From: Rhinopomastus cyanomelas
Lineage: Eukaryota; Chordata; Aves; Bucerotiformes; Rhinopomastidae
Direction: 5' to 3'
NCBI GenBank assembly: GCA_013400115.1
Contig: VXBP01010347.1
Span: forward strand, 372,001-436,000
Length of the DNA: 64,000 nt
In this document: positions 46,701 through 56,446 of the stretch, one piece after another
Layout of the letters: each line of letters opens with the position of its first letter
Numbering within the stretch: the first letter of the stretch is position 1
Translations under genes and position numbers: made by a program
The notes under the pieces: generated by a model
Databases searched by the model: none
The model's input: only the letters and a program-made list of their open reading frames with translations
Told to the model about the DNA's origin: nothing

Positions 46701-47596
46701 AGGCAGAGAGGACAGAGAGTGGAGGGACAGAAGGAATGCAGAGATGGAGGGGCAATGGAGATCGAGGAGCAAAGCAGATGGAGGGATCAAGGGGTGAAAG
46801 GGATGGAGGGAGCTGGAAGGACAGAGGATGGAGGAATGAAGGGATGGAGAGAACAGAGAGGACAGAGGATGAAGGAAGAATGAGATGTGAAGGGGATGGA
46901 CGGGGTGGCGAGATGGAAGGTTGAAGGGCCCGGGAAGTGGGGGGAGCAGCAGGGAGGGAGGTCCCCGCCCGCCCTTACCTCCACGTCCTCCCCGTAGAAC
47001 CGCACCATGGAGGCATCAGCCACCAGCATCGTCTCCACGTACCGCGCCTGCGACACAAAGCGCTTGGCCCTGTGCAGCGACTCCCCGGGCCCGGGGATCC
47101 CGGGTGGAGGTCCCGGGGGGCTGCTGCGACGTCGGAGCCGATGGGGACGTCTCCAGGGGGACCCTGCCGTTGGTTGCCCAAGGGGCTGCAGGTCGTAAGC
47201 GACCCCGTCGAGGAGAAAAGCAGCCCGGAACCCCCCGCCGAGCCCGCAACGGTTGAGCACTGCGGGGGCATCGGGGCTCCCCTCGACGGCTCCCGCGTAG
47301 AAACAGCCCCGACGTGGAGGGGGACTTCGAGAGGGCGGGGGGCGCCGGGAGCCGCTTAAACGTTGGAAGCGGAGCCGGGGGGCCAAGAAAGCGGCGTCGG
47401 GGCGGAGACGGAGAACGACAGAGCGGCCGAAGGCAGCGAGACGGAGGGCGAGCTGCCCCGGAGGGGCGGGCAAGCGGGTGGGCAGCACAGGCTGAGCGTC
47501 CCGCGGCGGGGGGGGCGGCGGCAGCGCCCACGCGTGACACAGCAGCAGCAAGTGGAGCGGAGCGCGCCCCCCGCCCAGCAGCCCCCGCCGCCCCAT
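33983..47596 (-). CDS. ADAMTS8: ADAMTS8, complete gene of nine coding exons (span)
   Basis: Secreted zinc metalloprotease of the ADAMTS family, acting in the extracellular matrix. Joining nine exons with GT/AG junctions and compatible phases gives 907 residues. Order: signal peptide (about 1-24), prodomain ending at furin site RAKR (176-179), catalytic domain with HELGHVLSMPHD (zinc histidines 328, 332, 338) and a Met-turn at HMMAP (about 355-359), disintegrin-like (about 387-486), first thrombospondin type-1 repeat (about 490-547), cysteine-rich (548-663), spacer (664-798), and two C-terminal thrombospondin repeats (799-853, 854-907). Human ADAMTS8, as I recall it, has 889 residues and stops after the second repeat, so the third appears extra. 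The exon junctions at the active site match those of neighbouring ADAMTS15. Identity rests on closer resemblance to ADAMTS8 than ADAMTS1, 4, 5 or 15, and on position beside ZBTB44 and ADAMTS15. Confidence 0.93.
34776..35560 (-). mobile_element. CR1 3' end plus non-CR1 tail (composite repeat, copy 2)
   Basis: Antisense counterpart of 4285-5328. CR1 sequence occupies about 35085-35560 and the shared tail about 34776-35085. It lies in ADAMTS8 intron 8 and ends about 60 bp before the exon 9 acceptor. Tail identity to copy 1 looks around 80% by eye. Confidence 0.75.
36269..36444 (-). CDS. ADAMTS8: ADAMTS8 exon 8: cysteine-rich domain, part 2
   Basis: 176 bp encoding VIDGTLCGPETLSIC through DKCGVCGGNGSTCRKISGS to LNRSK. 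The acceptor (CCCTAG) lies about 5 bp beyond the 3' end of an inserted CR1 element. The donor is CCAA then GTGAGG, phase 2. The last residues (LNRS) differ from the mammalian sequence I recall at the same junction. Confidence 0.92.
36450..36645 (-). mobile_element. CR1 3' end in ADAMTS8 intron 7, abutting exon 8
   Basis: About 195 bp of CR1 in the sense orientation of the gene makes up about 70% of a 274-bp intron. Its final bases (CCAATCCCTAACATTCTGTG, then ATTC) are followed by CCTAG and exon 8. Confidence 0.9.
36719..36891 (-). CDS. ADAMTS8: ADAMTS8 exon 7: cysteine-rich domain, part 1
   Basis: 173 bp encoding GKSFREQQCEKYN through the very conserved WVPKYSGVSPRDRCKLFCRA stretch to FEAK (residue 605). 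The acceptor is CCCTTTCAG; the donor is AAA then GTAAGA, phase 0. Confidence 0.93.
37171..37354 (-). CDS. ADAMTS8: ADAMTS8 exon 6: first thrombospondin type-1 repeat
   Basis: 184 bp with the canonical WGPWSPWGSCSRTCGGG core and the closing cysteines of CHTDECPP. The WxxWxxW tryptophans are candidate C-mannosylation sites and CSRTCGG a candidate O-fucosylation site, as known for this module. The donor is GACG then GTAAGT. Confidence 0.93.
37709..38007 (-). CDS. ADAMTS8: ADAMTS8 exon 5: disintegrin-like domain
   Basis: 299 bp beginning GDCLLDAP, the end of the catalytic region, and running through the Cys-rich disintegrin-like module to LEPQ (residue 486). NTT and NGS sequons are candidate N-glycosylation sites. 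The acceptor is TTGCCCAG; the donor is CAG then GTATCT, phase 0. Confidence 0.92.
38183..38350 (-). CDS. ADAMTS8: ADAMTS8 exon 4: zinc-binding motif and Met-turn
   Basis: 168 bp, from the second zinc histidine (HVLSMPHDD) through the HMMAP Met-turn to DFLDGGHG. The acceptor is CCCCGCAG and the donor is G then GTAGGG. Length and phases match exon 3 of ADAMTS15 exactly. Confidence 0.94.
38802..38934 (-). CDS. ADAMTS8: ADAMTS8 exon 3: catalytic domain up to the zinc motif
   Basis: 133 bp, residues 287-330 plus one base. It contains the conserved CDTLGVADIGTMC segment and ends in AHELG, with the intron splitting the Gly codon inside HExxH. The acceptor is GGCCAACAG; the donor is CTGG then GTAAGG. 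Confidence 0.94.
39140..39379 (-). CDS. ADAMTS8: ADAMTS8 exon 2: catalytic domain
   Basis: 80 codons, phase 0 at both ends, from NHVLTLMSMAARIYKHPS to DTAILLTRQ (residues 207-286). The acceptor is CCCCACAG and the donor is CAG then GTCTGG. ADAMTS15 encodes the equivalent sequence inside its exon 1, so this boundary is not shared by the paralogue. Confidence 0.93.
39560..39714 (+). mobile_element. CR1 3' end, sense
   Basis: GGGCTCTGGGCAACCTGGTC TGGTGAGAGG onward ending TCTGTGATTCTGTG, with a short CCAAC/CCCAA run before the end. In ADAMTS8 intron 1 near exon 2. Confidence 0.8.
40779..41206 (-). mobile_element. CR1 fragment, antisense
   Basis: AAATCACAGGACATTAGGGA through CTGACACCCACCCTTTCCAT to AGCTCCCTCAGCCTTTCCTC. 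It encodes remnants of LRELGLLSLLKKRLKGD in reverse. In ADAMTS8 intron 1, same orientation as the gene. Confidence 0.9.
41207..46589. other. ADAMTS8: ADAMTS8 intron 1, central part
   Basis: No exon or CR1 copy recognised. An AT-richer patch at about 44745-45000 stands out from its GC-rich surroundings and may be a regulatory element. An all-C run sits near 43204-43213. Confidence 0.5.
44582..44582. other. Unresolved base (N) in C-rich sequence
   Basis: A single N flanked by poly-C runs in ADAMTS8 intron 1. Similar lone Ns occur at 47785, 51937, 53167 and 57792. After the 4740 case, any of these may hide a gap of unknown size. Confidence 0.9.
46590..46925 (+). repeat. Polypurine (G/A) tract in ADAMTS8 intron 1
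   Basis: About 335 bp of strongly purine-rich, GGATGGAGG/GGACAGAGG-like degenerate repeats on the plus strand, starting about 55 bp inside intron 1. The nascent ADAMTS8 RNA is correspondingly pyrimidine-rich here. Confidence 0.75.
46979..47596 (-). CDS. ADAMTS8: ADAMTS8 exon 1: signal peptide, prodomain, start of protease
   Basis: 206 codons. A Leu-rich signal segment (about residues 12-24) precedes a Pro-rich stretch. The prodomain contains CFYAGAVEG (98-106) and Cys117. Basic clusters RLRRR (153-157) and HRAKR (175-179) are proprotein convertase sites, with maturation expected before Phe180. The linker between residues 118 and 179 has no cysteine, so the usual cysteine-switch residue is missing. 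The exon ends in GTGGAG followed by GTAAGG, phase 0. The start context (CTG before ATGG) is weak at -3 but no better in-frame start was seen. Confidence 0.9.
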
Positions 47597-47657
47597 CAGC
47601 TGTGCGGAACCCGCCGGGTTCCCCCCGCAGCCTCCGCGCCAGCTCCCGAGCCCGCTG

Positions 47658-47665
47658 TATTTATA
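47658..47665 (-). promoter_or_regulatory. ADAMTS8: TATA box of ADAMTS8 (TATAAATA)
   Basis: TATAAATA on the minus strand lies 62 bp upstream of the ADAMTS8 ATG in a GC-rich context. A start site about 30 bp downstream (near 47630) would leave a 5'UTR of roughly 35 nt. This contrasts with the TATA-less ZBTB44 island and fits an inducible, tissue-restricted gene. Confidence 0.6.
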
Positions 47666-47711
47666 CTTTTTCTTCCCCCCCGCGGCTTTGACATAAGAGG
47701 TTTATTTTTGA

Positions 47712-47880
47712 TCTGCTCCGCTGTTTCCCCCCATCTCCTCCCCTCTCCTCTCCTCATCCCCCCTCCCCTCCCCCCCCCCCCCCGNGGCTGGGGGAGGAGG
47801 AGGAGAAGAGAAAGAAAAAAAAAAAAGAGGGGGGAAAAAAAAAGAAGAAGCTGAGAGAGAAAAAAACCCTAAAAAAAAAT
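47712..47880. repeat. Pyrimidine run followed by purine run around an N
   Basis: A T/C-only tract ending in about 15 C is followed, past an N at 47785, by a G/A tract with A-runs. The arms are loosely complementary but not exact inverted repeats. About 50-215 bp upstream of the ADAMTS8 TATA box. Confidence 0.7.
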
Positions 47881-48239
47881 CCAACCCGCTTTTGGATGCG
47901 ATTTGAGGCCAATCAGGCGCCGGGAGCCCCGCCTGCCTCCGAGTGTCAACTCCAGCCTGTTGCTCTCCCAGCTTTAACCCCTTCAGCCTGGGCAGAAGAA
48001 GTTCTAGGGGGATATCAGTGGGGCTTTTCCGTGCTTAAAGGCGACCTCTAGGGAAGATGGGGACAGATTTTGCGTAGGGCTTGTTGCAACAGGGCAAGGG
48101 CTGGTGGTTTAAAGTGAAAGAGGGAGATTCAGATTGGAGAGAACTAAGTTTTCTCTAGTTTTGTGCTGAGGGTGGTGTTTTATGCCCTGGTTGCCCAGAG
48201 AGGAGGGAGAAACCCCATCCTTTCATGTTGGTCAGGTTT

Positions 48240-48348
48240 GACATTGGGGCTCTGAGCAGCCTGCTCTAGTTGGAGATGTCCCTGGTCACTGCACAGGGTC
48301 GAACTGGATGGACTTTGAACGTTCCTTCAACGGAAACCAGTCTGTGGT
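48240..48348 (+). mobile_element. CR1 3' terminus, sense
   Basis: GAGCAGCCTGCTCTAGTTGG onward, ending near AACCAGTCTGTGGTTC. A short, diverged 3' end upstream of the ADAMTS8 promoter. Confidence 0.7.
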
Positions 48349-50574
48349 TCAGCCCAGCAGAGGGGCTTGGGGACATGATTTTGCCTCAGGGGCATCCGGT
48401 TGCTCTCCCATTTCCTCCAGCACCCCTTCACCACTGGAAAGCACCACCAGGCTTTTGGCAGCTGGAGAGCATCTCATTTCAGGCTGCTTGGAAAAGAGCA
48501 CCTCAGGCCCCAGGGAAAGCTCCAGTAGGGCCATGCAGGAGTTTCCATGCCCCATGTACAAACAGTTGGGTCCACATGGGCTTTCTTCCAGCTGTAATCA
48601 GGCAACAGGCTAAGTCAGACTGGTATAAAATACATGTGAGAATAAAACAATGCAGCTAGCTCCTACTGTCCCCTTCTTTTGTGGTGGTGGGAGTGTTAGG
48701 GAGGGGTGTTGTGCGGCTTCATTTAAAACTCAGATCTCCCCCTTGGGGACCCAGATTTTCTTTCCATCCACATTCCCTTGCAGTGAGTGAAAATACCCTG
48801 GGAGTGTCAAAGCCTCAAGCTGTGAAACCAGGTAGCTGCTGCCATGTGCAGAGGTCAGGGGATGGGCAGAAACACTGTCCCAGGCTGGGAACCTGCTCAG
48901 CACCAGGGAACAACCAGCTGCAATGGAAGAAGGGAAATCACACCTTATCTGTTATTCCTTCTCTCCTCTCAAGCCCCCCTTCCCCACTAGTTCATGCAAC
49001 TCCTGGCCTCTGGAGTGCCCTTTGTGCAGCACTGAGATATCCCAGGATGTCCTTGCCACAGTCTGGGGGTGGTGGGTCTTATCCTGCTCCTATCTAAACC
49101 TTTTACAGGGAGCAGCACATGCACAGCACCGGGCTTGTGATCCTTCAGCCTCACTGTGGATGAAAACCCAGGTGCCAGCTCCTCCATATTGCGGGGGTTT
49201 ATTCCTTCAAAGTCATCTTTATAAGATCCAAACCAGCATCTGGCACCTCAGGATTCCTGGGAAACCAGTGTCCAGCCACAGCTGGGCACAGGGTTAAAGG
49301 CTGCTCCCCGTTTACTCCAGGACGTATTTACATCTGCCTCTATTATTATCTCCACAACCCTACCTATATAGTAAACACACAGCCCTGGCTCTAAATAGCA
49401 GCCCTGTCCTGGGGCCAGGGCTCTGATTACTTCTCTTTTTAAAGTGTGGGGTTTGTGACCTGTAGGAGGGGAGGAAATAAATAATAATTAAAAACAATAA
49501 AAAAAGCACCCCTAGGCCCGGTGTAGCTCAGCCTGGGCCATCTCTCAGAGGCTGTGGATCGAGTGTTCTCCCAGTGCCTTGGCTGCTCTCCTCTCCTGGC
49601 AGAGAGCTCAGCCCACAGCTGGAGAAGCTTCTCTGGAGTGGCCAGGGTGGCTTTCCCTCCCTCTGCAGCTCCGCTGGGTTGAGGAGAAAACAGTTTGCCT
49701 TTTAAAATGAGAAGGAAAACACAGTGTTTGTACCAGTAGCCAAAAGCGAGCCCTGACTCTGCCTCTTCCAAGCCCAAACCCCACTGGAGGTGCCTTCCTC
49801 TCACCGGGAGAGTAGTGGGGAGGGGTGATGCCCCGGCTCTGAACTGGGACAGGTGAGGCTGCAGGCAACGTGGGGGCAAGTCTCTGCGACAGGATGTAAT
49901 TTATTCCCGGCTTTCCACTCTCAGAGCTGCATCTTTGATCTGGGAGGACATGGCCTGCTCCGTATAGCTGGAAGGCCCCACTGGTTTTCATTAGCCGCTT
50001 GCTCTGGGCACGGTAGCTGGAATTCCGTGGAGCCCCGATGAGCCTGGCCAGGCTCCTTAGGAACCAGCTCGAAGGCAGAGAGCAAAGCCTTGCCTGGCTG
50101 CCCCTCTGCATCTCCTCCCAGCAGAGGCTGAGGCACCCCAAGGCTGTTTGGGGGTCCTGCCTCTTAACCCCTTGCTGGTCACGCTGCCCCAAGCTTCTCC
50201 CACTGCAGTGGGGCTGTGTGGCCATTAACTCCCCACTCACTGTGAATTAAAGACTCTTTTGATCAAACAAACCCTTTTGCAAATGTCTGCCCTGCTCCCC
50301 TTTGCCTGTCCCCAGCTCTGCAGACCAGGCAGCGGGCAGATCGCTTCCACACCCCTCCCACCCTGTGCTCCTGCTGCCCAGCACCCATCTCCCAGGGCAG
50401 TTTGGGTCCCAGGATGAAGCCCATGTTGCCTTAGCTGCCCCACTGAAGGAGTCTCTGGGATGCTCTGAGGTGGCCTTCTTGCCCTGCAGAGGGGATCACA
50501 GCCCTGTGTGTGGTGCCAGCCTGGGGACTGTGCTGCTCCCCTATGTGCTTTGCCCTCAGCCCAGGGAAAAGACT

Positions 50575-50972
50575 TACTGGAGGCTTATTTGGGTCTCTTT
50601 ATCTTTAAACAAAGGAGACTGAAGGGTGACCCCATTAATGTTGATAAATATGGAAAGGGCAAGTGTCAGGAGGATGGAGCCAGGCTCTGCTCAGGGGCAC
50701 CCAATGATAGGACAAGGGGCAACAGGTGTGAGCTGGAACATCGGAGGTTCCACATCAATCTGAGAAGAAACTTATTCCCAGTGAGGGTGACAGAGCACTG
50801 GAAGAGGCTGCCCAAGGAGGTTGTGGAGTCTCCTTCTCTGGAGGTGTTTAAAACCCACCTGGCCATGTTCGTGTGTGACTGGACCTAGAGGATCCTGCTG
50901 CAGTGCAGGGATTGGACTGGATGGTCTTTCCAGGTTCCTTCCAATCCCTAACGTTCTGTGGTTCTGTGATCA
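50575..50972 (+). mobile_element. CR1 fragment, sense
   Basis: Open across most of its length (HWKRLPKEVVESPSLEVFKTHL) and ends CTTCCAATCCCTAACGTTCT then GTGGTTCTGTGA. A relatively well-preserved 3' copy between ADAMTS8 and ADAMTS15. Confidence 0.92.
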
Positions 50973-51149
50973 CAGAGCAGCCACAGCCTCAGCAGATGGT
51001 ACCACTAGATGTCAGTGCCGCCCGACACTGCGAACTGGGAAACCCTAAATCCACCCCATCCCTGCCAGGAGCCGGTCCTGTAGCAGCAAGAGAAGAGCTG
51101 AGGCTGCCAGCTCAGACCTCTCTGATGACAGAAGCACCAATTCAGAGTC

Positions 51150-51300
51150 TGGTTGGTTGGGAGACACTTTAAGATCAACAATTCCAACCTTCGACCCAGC
51201 TCCACTAGGTCACCACTAGACCAGAACCCTCAGCACCAGGTCTGCAGGTTGTGGTTTAAACACCTTAGGGAGGTGACTCCACCAGTTCCCTTTGAAGCAG
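51150..51300 (-). mobile_element. CR1-like 3' end, antisense
   Basis: CACTTTAAGATCAACAATTC CAACCTTCGACCCAG and GACTCCACCAGTTCC resemble a reversed CR1 end of another subfamily. Diverged, so less certain. Confidence 0.6.
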
Positions 51301-51377
51301 CAGGTGGGATGAAATCTGTCCCACAAAGGCAGCTGGGCCCTGTGTCCTGCGACTCATCACAAGGGCAGGCTCAAACC

Positions 51378-51903
51378 CATAACTTACTGTACCCTGGTGA
51401 GACTTCATGTGGAGTCCTGTGTCCAATTCCTGGAGCCCCCAACACTGGAAGGATCAGGTCCAGAGGAGGCCATGGAAATGCTCAGAGGGCTGGAGCCCCT
51501 CTGCTCTGGGGACAGGCTGAGAGAGTTGGGGTTGTTCAGCCTCAAGAAGAAGAAAAGGCTCCAGGGGGATGTTATAGCAGCTTTCAGTACTTGAAAGGGG
51601 CAGTCTGAAGGCGGGGGAAGACTGTTCTCAATGGCAGGGAATGATAGGATGAGGAGTTATGGTTTGAAGCTGGAAAAGAGCAGACTGAGGCTGGACAGGA
51701 GGAAAAAGTTGTTGAATCTGAGGGTGAGGGATCCCTGGAACAGGCTGCCCAGAGAGGTGGTGAAGGCCCCATCCCTGGAGCTGTTCAAGGTCAGGCTGGC
51801 TGGGTCTCTGGGCAGTCTGGTCTGGTGAGTGCTGGCCCTGCTTGTTGTGGGGGATGGGACTGGCTGCCCTTCGGAGGTGCCTTCCCAGCCCTGTGATTGT
51901 GTA
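51378..51903 (+). mobile_element. CR1 fragment, sense
   Basis: Runs from GTACCCTGGTGAGACTTCAT through GGCTGAGAGAGTTGGGGTTG to a terminal CCCAGCCCTGTGATTGTG. Its last 200 bp are nearly identical to the copy at 53520-53832. Confidence 0.92.
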
Positions 51904-53054
51904 ACTGCTTGATTCTAGGTTCCTGCATCACCCGGGNGTCTATGGTTCTGTTCTGTGATCCTCAGTGAAACCATCTCAGCCGCAAGGGCTGACAGAGGGG
52001 GTTCAGGGGAACTGTTCCCGCCTGAGGCTGGGAATAGAAGGGAAGATTTGGGCTCGATTTGGAGAATCGAGTGAGAGCTGGCACTGAATTAAGCAGCAAG
52101 CTGCCATCCTGGTAGAAACCCACCATCACTGTGTTGAACCCACCACACCACCACAGCCAGGAGAGGGCTCCCCTGCCTTACGAGTGGGGATTATTTGGTG
52201 TTTTGTACCTCAAAACCTTCAGTAATCCCTAGAATAATGGGGTTTGTCTGTACCTTAGAACAGTATTTGATCCTCCTGTGCAGCAGCCCAGCCCTGGAGC
52301 CTCTACCCTGGTGGCTAAATGGGGTTCAGTGGCTTTGGAAGAGTGATGCTGGGGAAAACCATCATTCCCACTGGGTTTCTCGAGTGGGGGGAATCCAGTT
52401 TTGTGAATTAGGAAAGGGCAGAGACAGCCAGGCTGAGTCTTGGTTTATCAACTGATGATGCCAGCTCTGCAAATTGGGTTCCATAGATGGAGCGTGAGCT
52501 GGGAACACTGAGAGCCGGGGTCCAGAGCTTTGATTTGGTTCCATCTGAGTGGATTTGATTGGAAAGGATTCTACTCTGATTTCTAGCCCTTTTTGCAGCT
52601 CCTCTGCATTTATTATCTGATTTTCAGTTGATTTTTGATTCATGACACCACACACTGCACTCAGTGAACTTCGCACCTCGAGGTGCATAGCACGAAAGAG
52701 TCGCCAGAGAGCAACCTTGTCCCAGGATGGGTTGGCAGCTCCACTTAGGGCAGATGTGGCTGCAGTGGCAGCAGGTTTAGAGGTTTCCAAAATCAAGGAT
52801 CAAATTCTGTTTCCAGTCCTGCAGCCTGCTCCCAGGCTTTGTCCTCCTTGAGGAGCAGCTTCTCTGCTTCATGGCTGCCACTTGAGGCTTGTCAGGTGTC
52901 TTGAGAGCAGCCCACAAGTGAGGAGATTCTCTGAGGATCACCTGGCCCTTCCCCAAACTCCTTGCAAAGCTGGGATTAAATCCTCTACATTTGAGAGAGA
53001 CATCCAAACTGGCCCTAGGGCTGCTTGTCCTATGAACCAGTCCTAAAAGTGCCA

Positions 53055-53104
53055 AGAAAGGTTGGACCAGATGATCCTTCAGGTCCCTTCCAATGTTACA
53101 TCGA
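53055..53104 (+). mobile_element. Short CR1 3' terminus
   Basis: AAGGTTGGACCAGATGATCC TTCAGGTCCCTTCCAATGTT. About 50 bp. Confidence 0.65.
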
Positions 53105-53519
53105 AACAAAGGAGATTATTCTGACCAGCTGTAATGAAAATACTCTAGATTAAAAATAAACCCACCNTTTATGGGCTGACAAAAATGACTGACCTTCATC
53201 CTGAGTGATGAGCAGCTCAGCAGATGGCTGGTGAATTGCCTTCACCCCAGGTTTATTCCAGATGTGCATCATGTGGACAACCTCTGAGCCTTTCCCAGGC
53301 CTGCAGCTTCACCCTCCTGTGAGCCAGGTGTCTTCGGGTCTTGGTGGTTTGTGTCTCTCTAACATGAGCATCGCATTAAGCGGATGAATCAAGGATGAGC
53401 CTTTCTCAGGCAGGTGGGTACAAGACGGAGCTGGATAGTCCTGGGTCATAAATCTTCAGCCTTGAAAGTGTCTGGATGGACAGGGAGATCCATGAGATAC
53501 AGGTTCTTGGGGGGAGATG

Positions 53520-53832
53520 TGTAGGGGCTGTCCGAAGTCTGGGGAAGACTGTTCACAGGGAATCATAGGACCAGGGATCATGGTTTGAAGCTGGAAAAGG
53601 GCAGAATGAGGCTGGACAGGAGGAAAAAGTTGTTGAATCTGAGGGTGAGGGATCCCTGGAACAGGCTGCCCAGAGAGGTGGTGAAGGCCCCATCCCTGGA
53701 GCTGTTCAAGGTCAGGCTGGCTGGGACTCTGGGCAACCTGGTCTGGTGAGTGCTGGCCCTGCTTGTTGTGGGGGGGTTGGACTAGATGACCTTTGGGAGT
53801 CCTTCCAACCCAACACATCCTATGATTCTATT
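53520..53832 (+). mobile_element. CR1 fragment, sense
   Basis: Shares long identical blocks with 51600-51840 (for example GAGGCTGGACAGGAGGAAAA and the following 120 bp) and ends CCTATGATTCTATTCTATG. Confidence 0.92.
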
Positions 53833-55499
53833 CTATGTGGAATCATCATCTAGTTTCTCTAAATTTCCACTTGCTGTTTTAAAACACTCTGGAAAGAACC
53901 TATGTGCATCTTCCTTAAAAAATGAGGCATAATAAATACCAAGTGGGGTACAGGAACTATCAGCAACCCCAGGATCTGCAATATTGACTGGAAATCAGGC
54001 AAACCCAAGCTTTATGATTTGTATGATGTTCCCAGACTGAAGCTCTGCCAGATGCCTGGCATTATGTGTAGGACTGTGCAAGAAGGGTCTGGGAGAAATG
54101 AGACAAGGTGCAGGGCTCCTTCTCCTGTGTCACCTGTGCATGGGTACAGCAGTCTTGTACTTGAAGATGTTTAAAGTGGGGCAGGTAAAGAGCTGCTGCC
54201 ATTCCTGCTGTGTAGAAGAGCTGCAAGAAACTCAAGCCAAAGCCTCCTGCCCATCTCCAGTTGTTATCATCTGAGTCAGAATAAATCTGACTACATTCAG
54301 CATCTTCCTGGACCAAGGCTGGGGCAAGATTTGTCTTACAGAGACCTCTATATGCTCAGGTTTACTGCAGATCTCTCACTCAGTGACCCAATCTAGGCCC
54401 AGCCAGTTTTTCTCTCCTCCAAACCTTTGTTTCCTGGAGAGCCGCCTAACAGCTCTCTTTGACTCACTGCAGTCCCTGGAGAGGGTTCTCCTTCCTGCCC
54501 ATGTGCTGGGGAGCTGGGAGAGCACAGCCTGAACTTGGGTGGGAGCCCAGCCTTCCGATCTGCCAACCTTCCAGCCAAGGACGAGTGAGTGGTTTGCAAC
54601 GCTGGCTTTTCCCTGCCTGCAACCTTCCCCTCTCTGTCTTTGTCCTGGGCTGCTCAGATGGTCTCTGTGAAACCACTTCTTCTGTGATCTGGAACATCCA
54701 GGGGAGATGTGAGGTTGGGGGAATCTTTTTGCCCTCTCTTATTTCTAAATCCACATACTTTGCATTGCAACAATGATGAAATAAAGAAAATGTCATCACA
54801 TCCCTGAGGTGACTGGGATGGAACAGGAGGAAGGTGGGAGAAGGAGGATCCACACTGCAGACCACCTCACATTGATATTTCAAGGTCTAGGTGAGACAAG
54901 TTTTACCTTAAAGTGGCTTCTAGGCAAAAAATGAAGTAGGAGCTGAATTTACCTTGTGCCTGTTACAATCTCTTAGTATCTGTAGCTGTTGAGGGAATTC
55001 CAAAGGCGCTTCCATCTCCATTCCCTGCTTGCTATGTGGTCTCCTTTACGTCACCTATATCCAGTCCATTTCAATGGCAATTCCAGGCAAACTTCAGGGC
55101 ATGAAGAGCAGCCAAGTTCAGCCCCAAACACCTGGAAAACCCTACACAGTGAGACCTCAGGTTATCTTGGACCATCTCCTTCATGTAGTCTGCTCCTTCA
55201 TGTTGGCAGGAGACATAACAGAGATACTGCCCTCTGCCCACCCCAGTTCCAGAGGGACAGGCTGTGGAGATAGAAGCACCCCAAGCAGACACCACAAGCC
55301 TAGGAGTGGCTCAAGGGCTTTGTCTGGCTCCTTTCTAGTGACAGAGAAAACCACATCATGACCTTGAGCTGGAGGGAAAATTGGACAAAAATATTGCTCA
55401 CCTCTTGTGTGGAGGGCTCTGAGATGTGGCCAGCAAAGGGGAGCCCAGAGAGCAGTACGTGCTCCATAGACTCAGCAGCTTTGCTGCTCACTATGGGCT

Positions 55500-55586
55500 C
55501 TGGCAGGGCAGGTTTCACTAGATGGTCTTTTGAGGTCACTTCCAACCCCTGACATCCTATGATTCTCTGATTCTGTGATTCTGCGA
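55500..55586 (+). mobile_element. CR1 3' terminus with octamer repeats
   Basis: ACTAGATGGTCTTTTGAGGT CACTTCC ends in three tandem variants of the CR1 terminal repeat (GATTCTCT, GATTCTGT, GATTCTGC). Confidence 0.85.
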
Positions 55587-56377
55587 GCAGGAAAGAAAAG
55601 GCAGCACAGGGTCTGGCGTGTGAACAAAGCTCCATCTTTGGGTAGGTGATTCCCTCAGGGGAGGCTGTGGGAAAGCAGCCAGCTCATCCATCCATTCACT
55701 TCAACCCCAGTGATGCTGCCGAGCTGTGAACATCATGAGTCAGAGCGAGCCCAGCTAAAGCCCAGTGTCTGGTAGGATGAAGTGGGTCACAGCTCAGGCT
55801 GAGCCAAATCACTTGCATTTTCTGCCTGCCTTTGCCCATCAGGAGGCAATCAGTTGTTCTCCAGGCTGGAGGTTAAGTTCTGCCAGTTGGGTTTGACTCA
55901 TCCTTGGAGATCTACCAAATGGAGGGGCTGGACTCCCAGGGCAACAGTGACTAACCCTGGCTTATGACCTCTAGGCTGAGCTGCCTGGAACCAAAGTGTT
56001 CTCACTGTTCATGTAGGGGCCTTCTTTCTGCTCCTTTCTCATCTGCTTCTCACCTGTATCTCTGCAGGCAGCAACACACTGACCTCCTTGCAGCTCAGCA
56101 TAGGAGGTCTTCTGTTGTGGCACTTCCTACAGCACTAAACACCAACCAGCACCTGGGATGGTGCAAGAGAGGGGAATGAGAACTTTGCATCCTTAACCAT
56201 GAAGCCACAAAGAGCAAACAGAGCAGAGCAAAGGACAGGAGGAAGCACAACACCCTCTCCATCCCACTCAGGAACCCACGTGCCTTCACAAATAAGCTTT
56301 GTTCACAACAGGTCCCCAGAAGCTATGGACTCAGCCCAGAGCTGGGTGCTGCTGCTATAAGGTGGCATCTCTGGACC

Positions 56378-56446
56378 CATGGAATCATGCAATGTTTTTA
56401 GTTGGAAGAGACCTCCAAAGGCCATCTAATCCAATCCCTGGTCTCT
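56378..56446 (-). mobile_element. CR1 3' terminus, antisense
   Basis: GGAATCATGCAATGTTTTTA GTTGGAAGAGACCTCC to CCAATCCCTGG is a reversed CR1 end. Confidence 0.75.

Larger units (their letters stand above)
46930..47965 (-). promoter_or_regulatory. ADAMTS8: CpG-rich promoter and first-exon region of ADAMTS8
   Basis: A GC-rich island covers exon 1 and the TATA box. Upstream it passes into a long pyrimidine run (about 47712-47784) and then a purine run (47786-47880) around an N at 47785. The region beyond about 47900 returns to ordinary composition. Confidence 0.6.
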
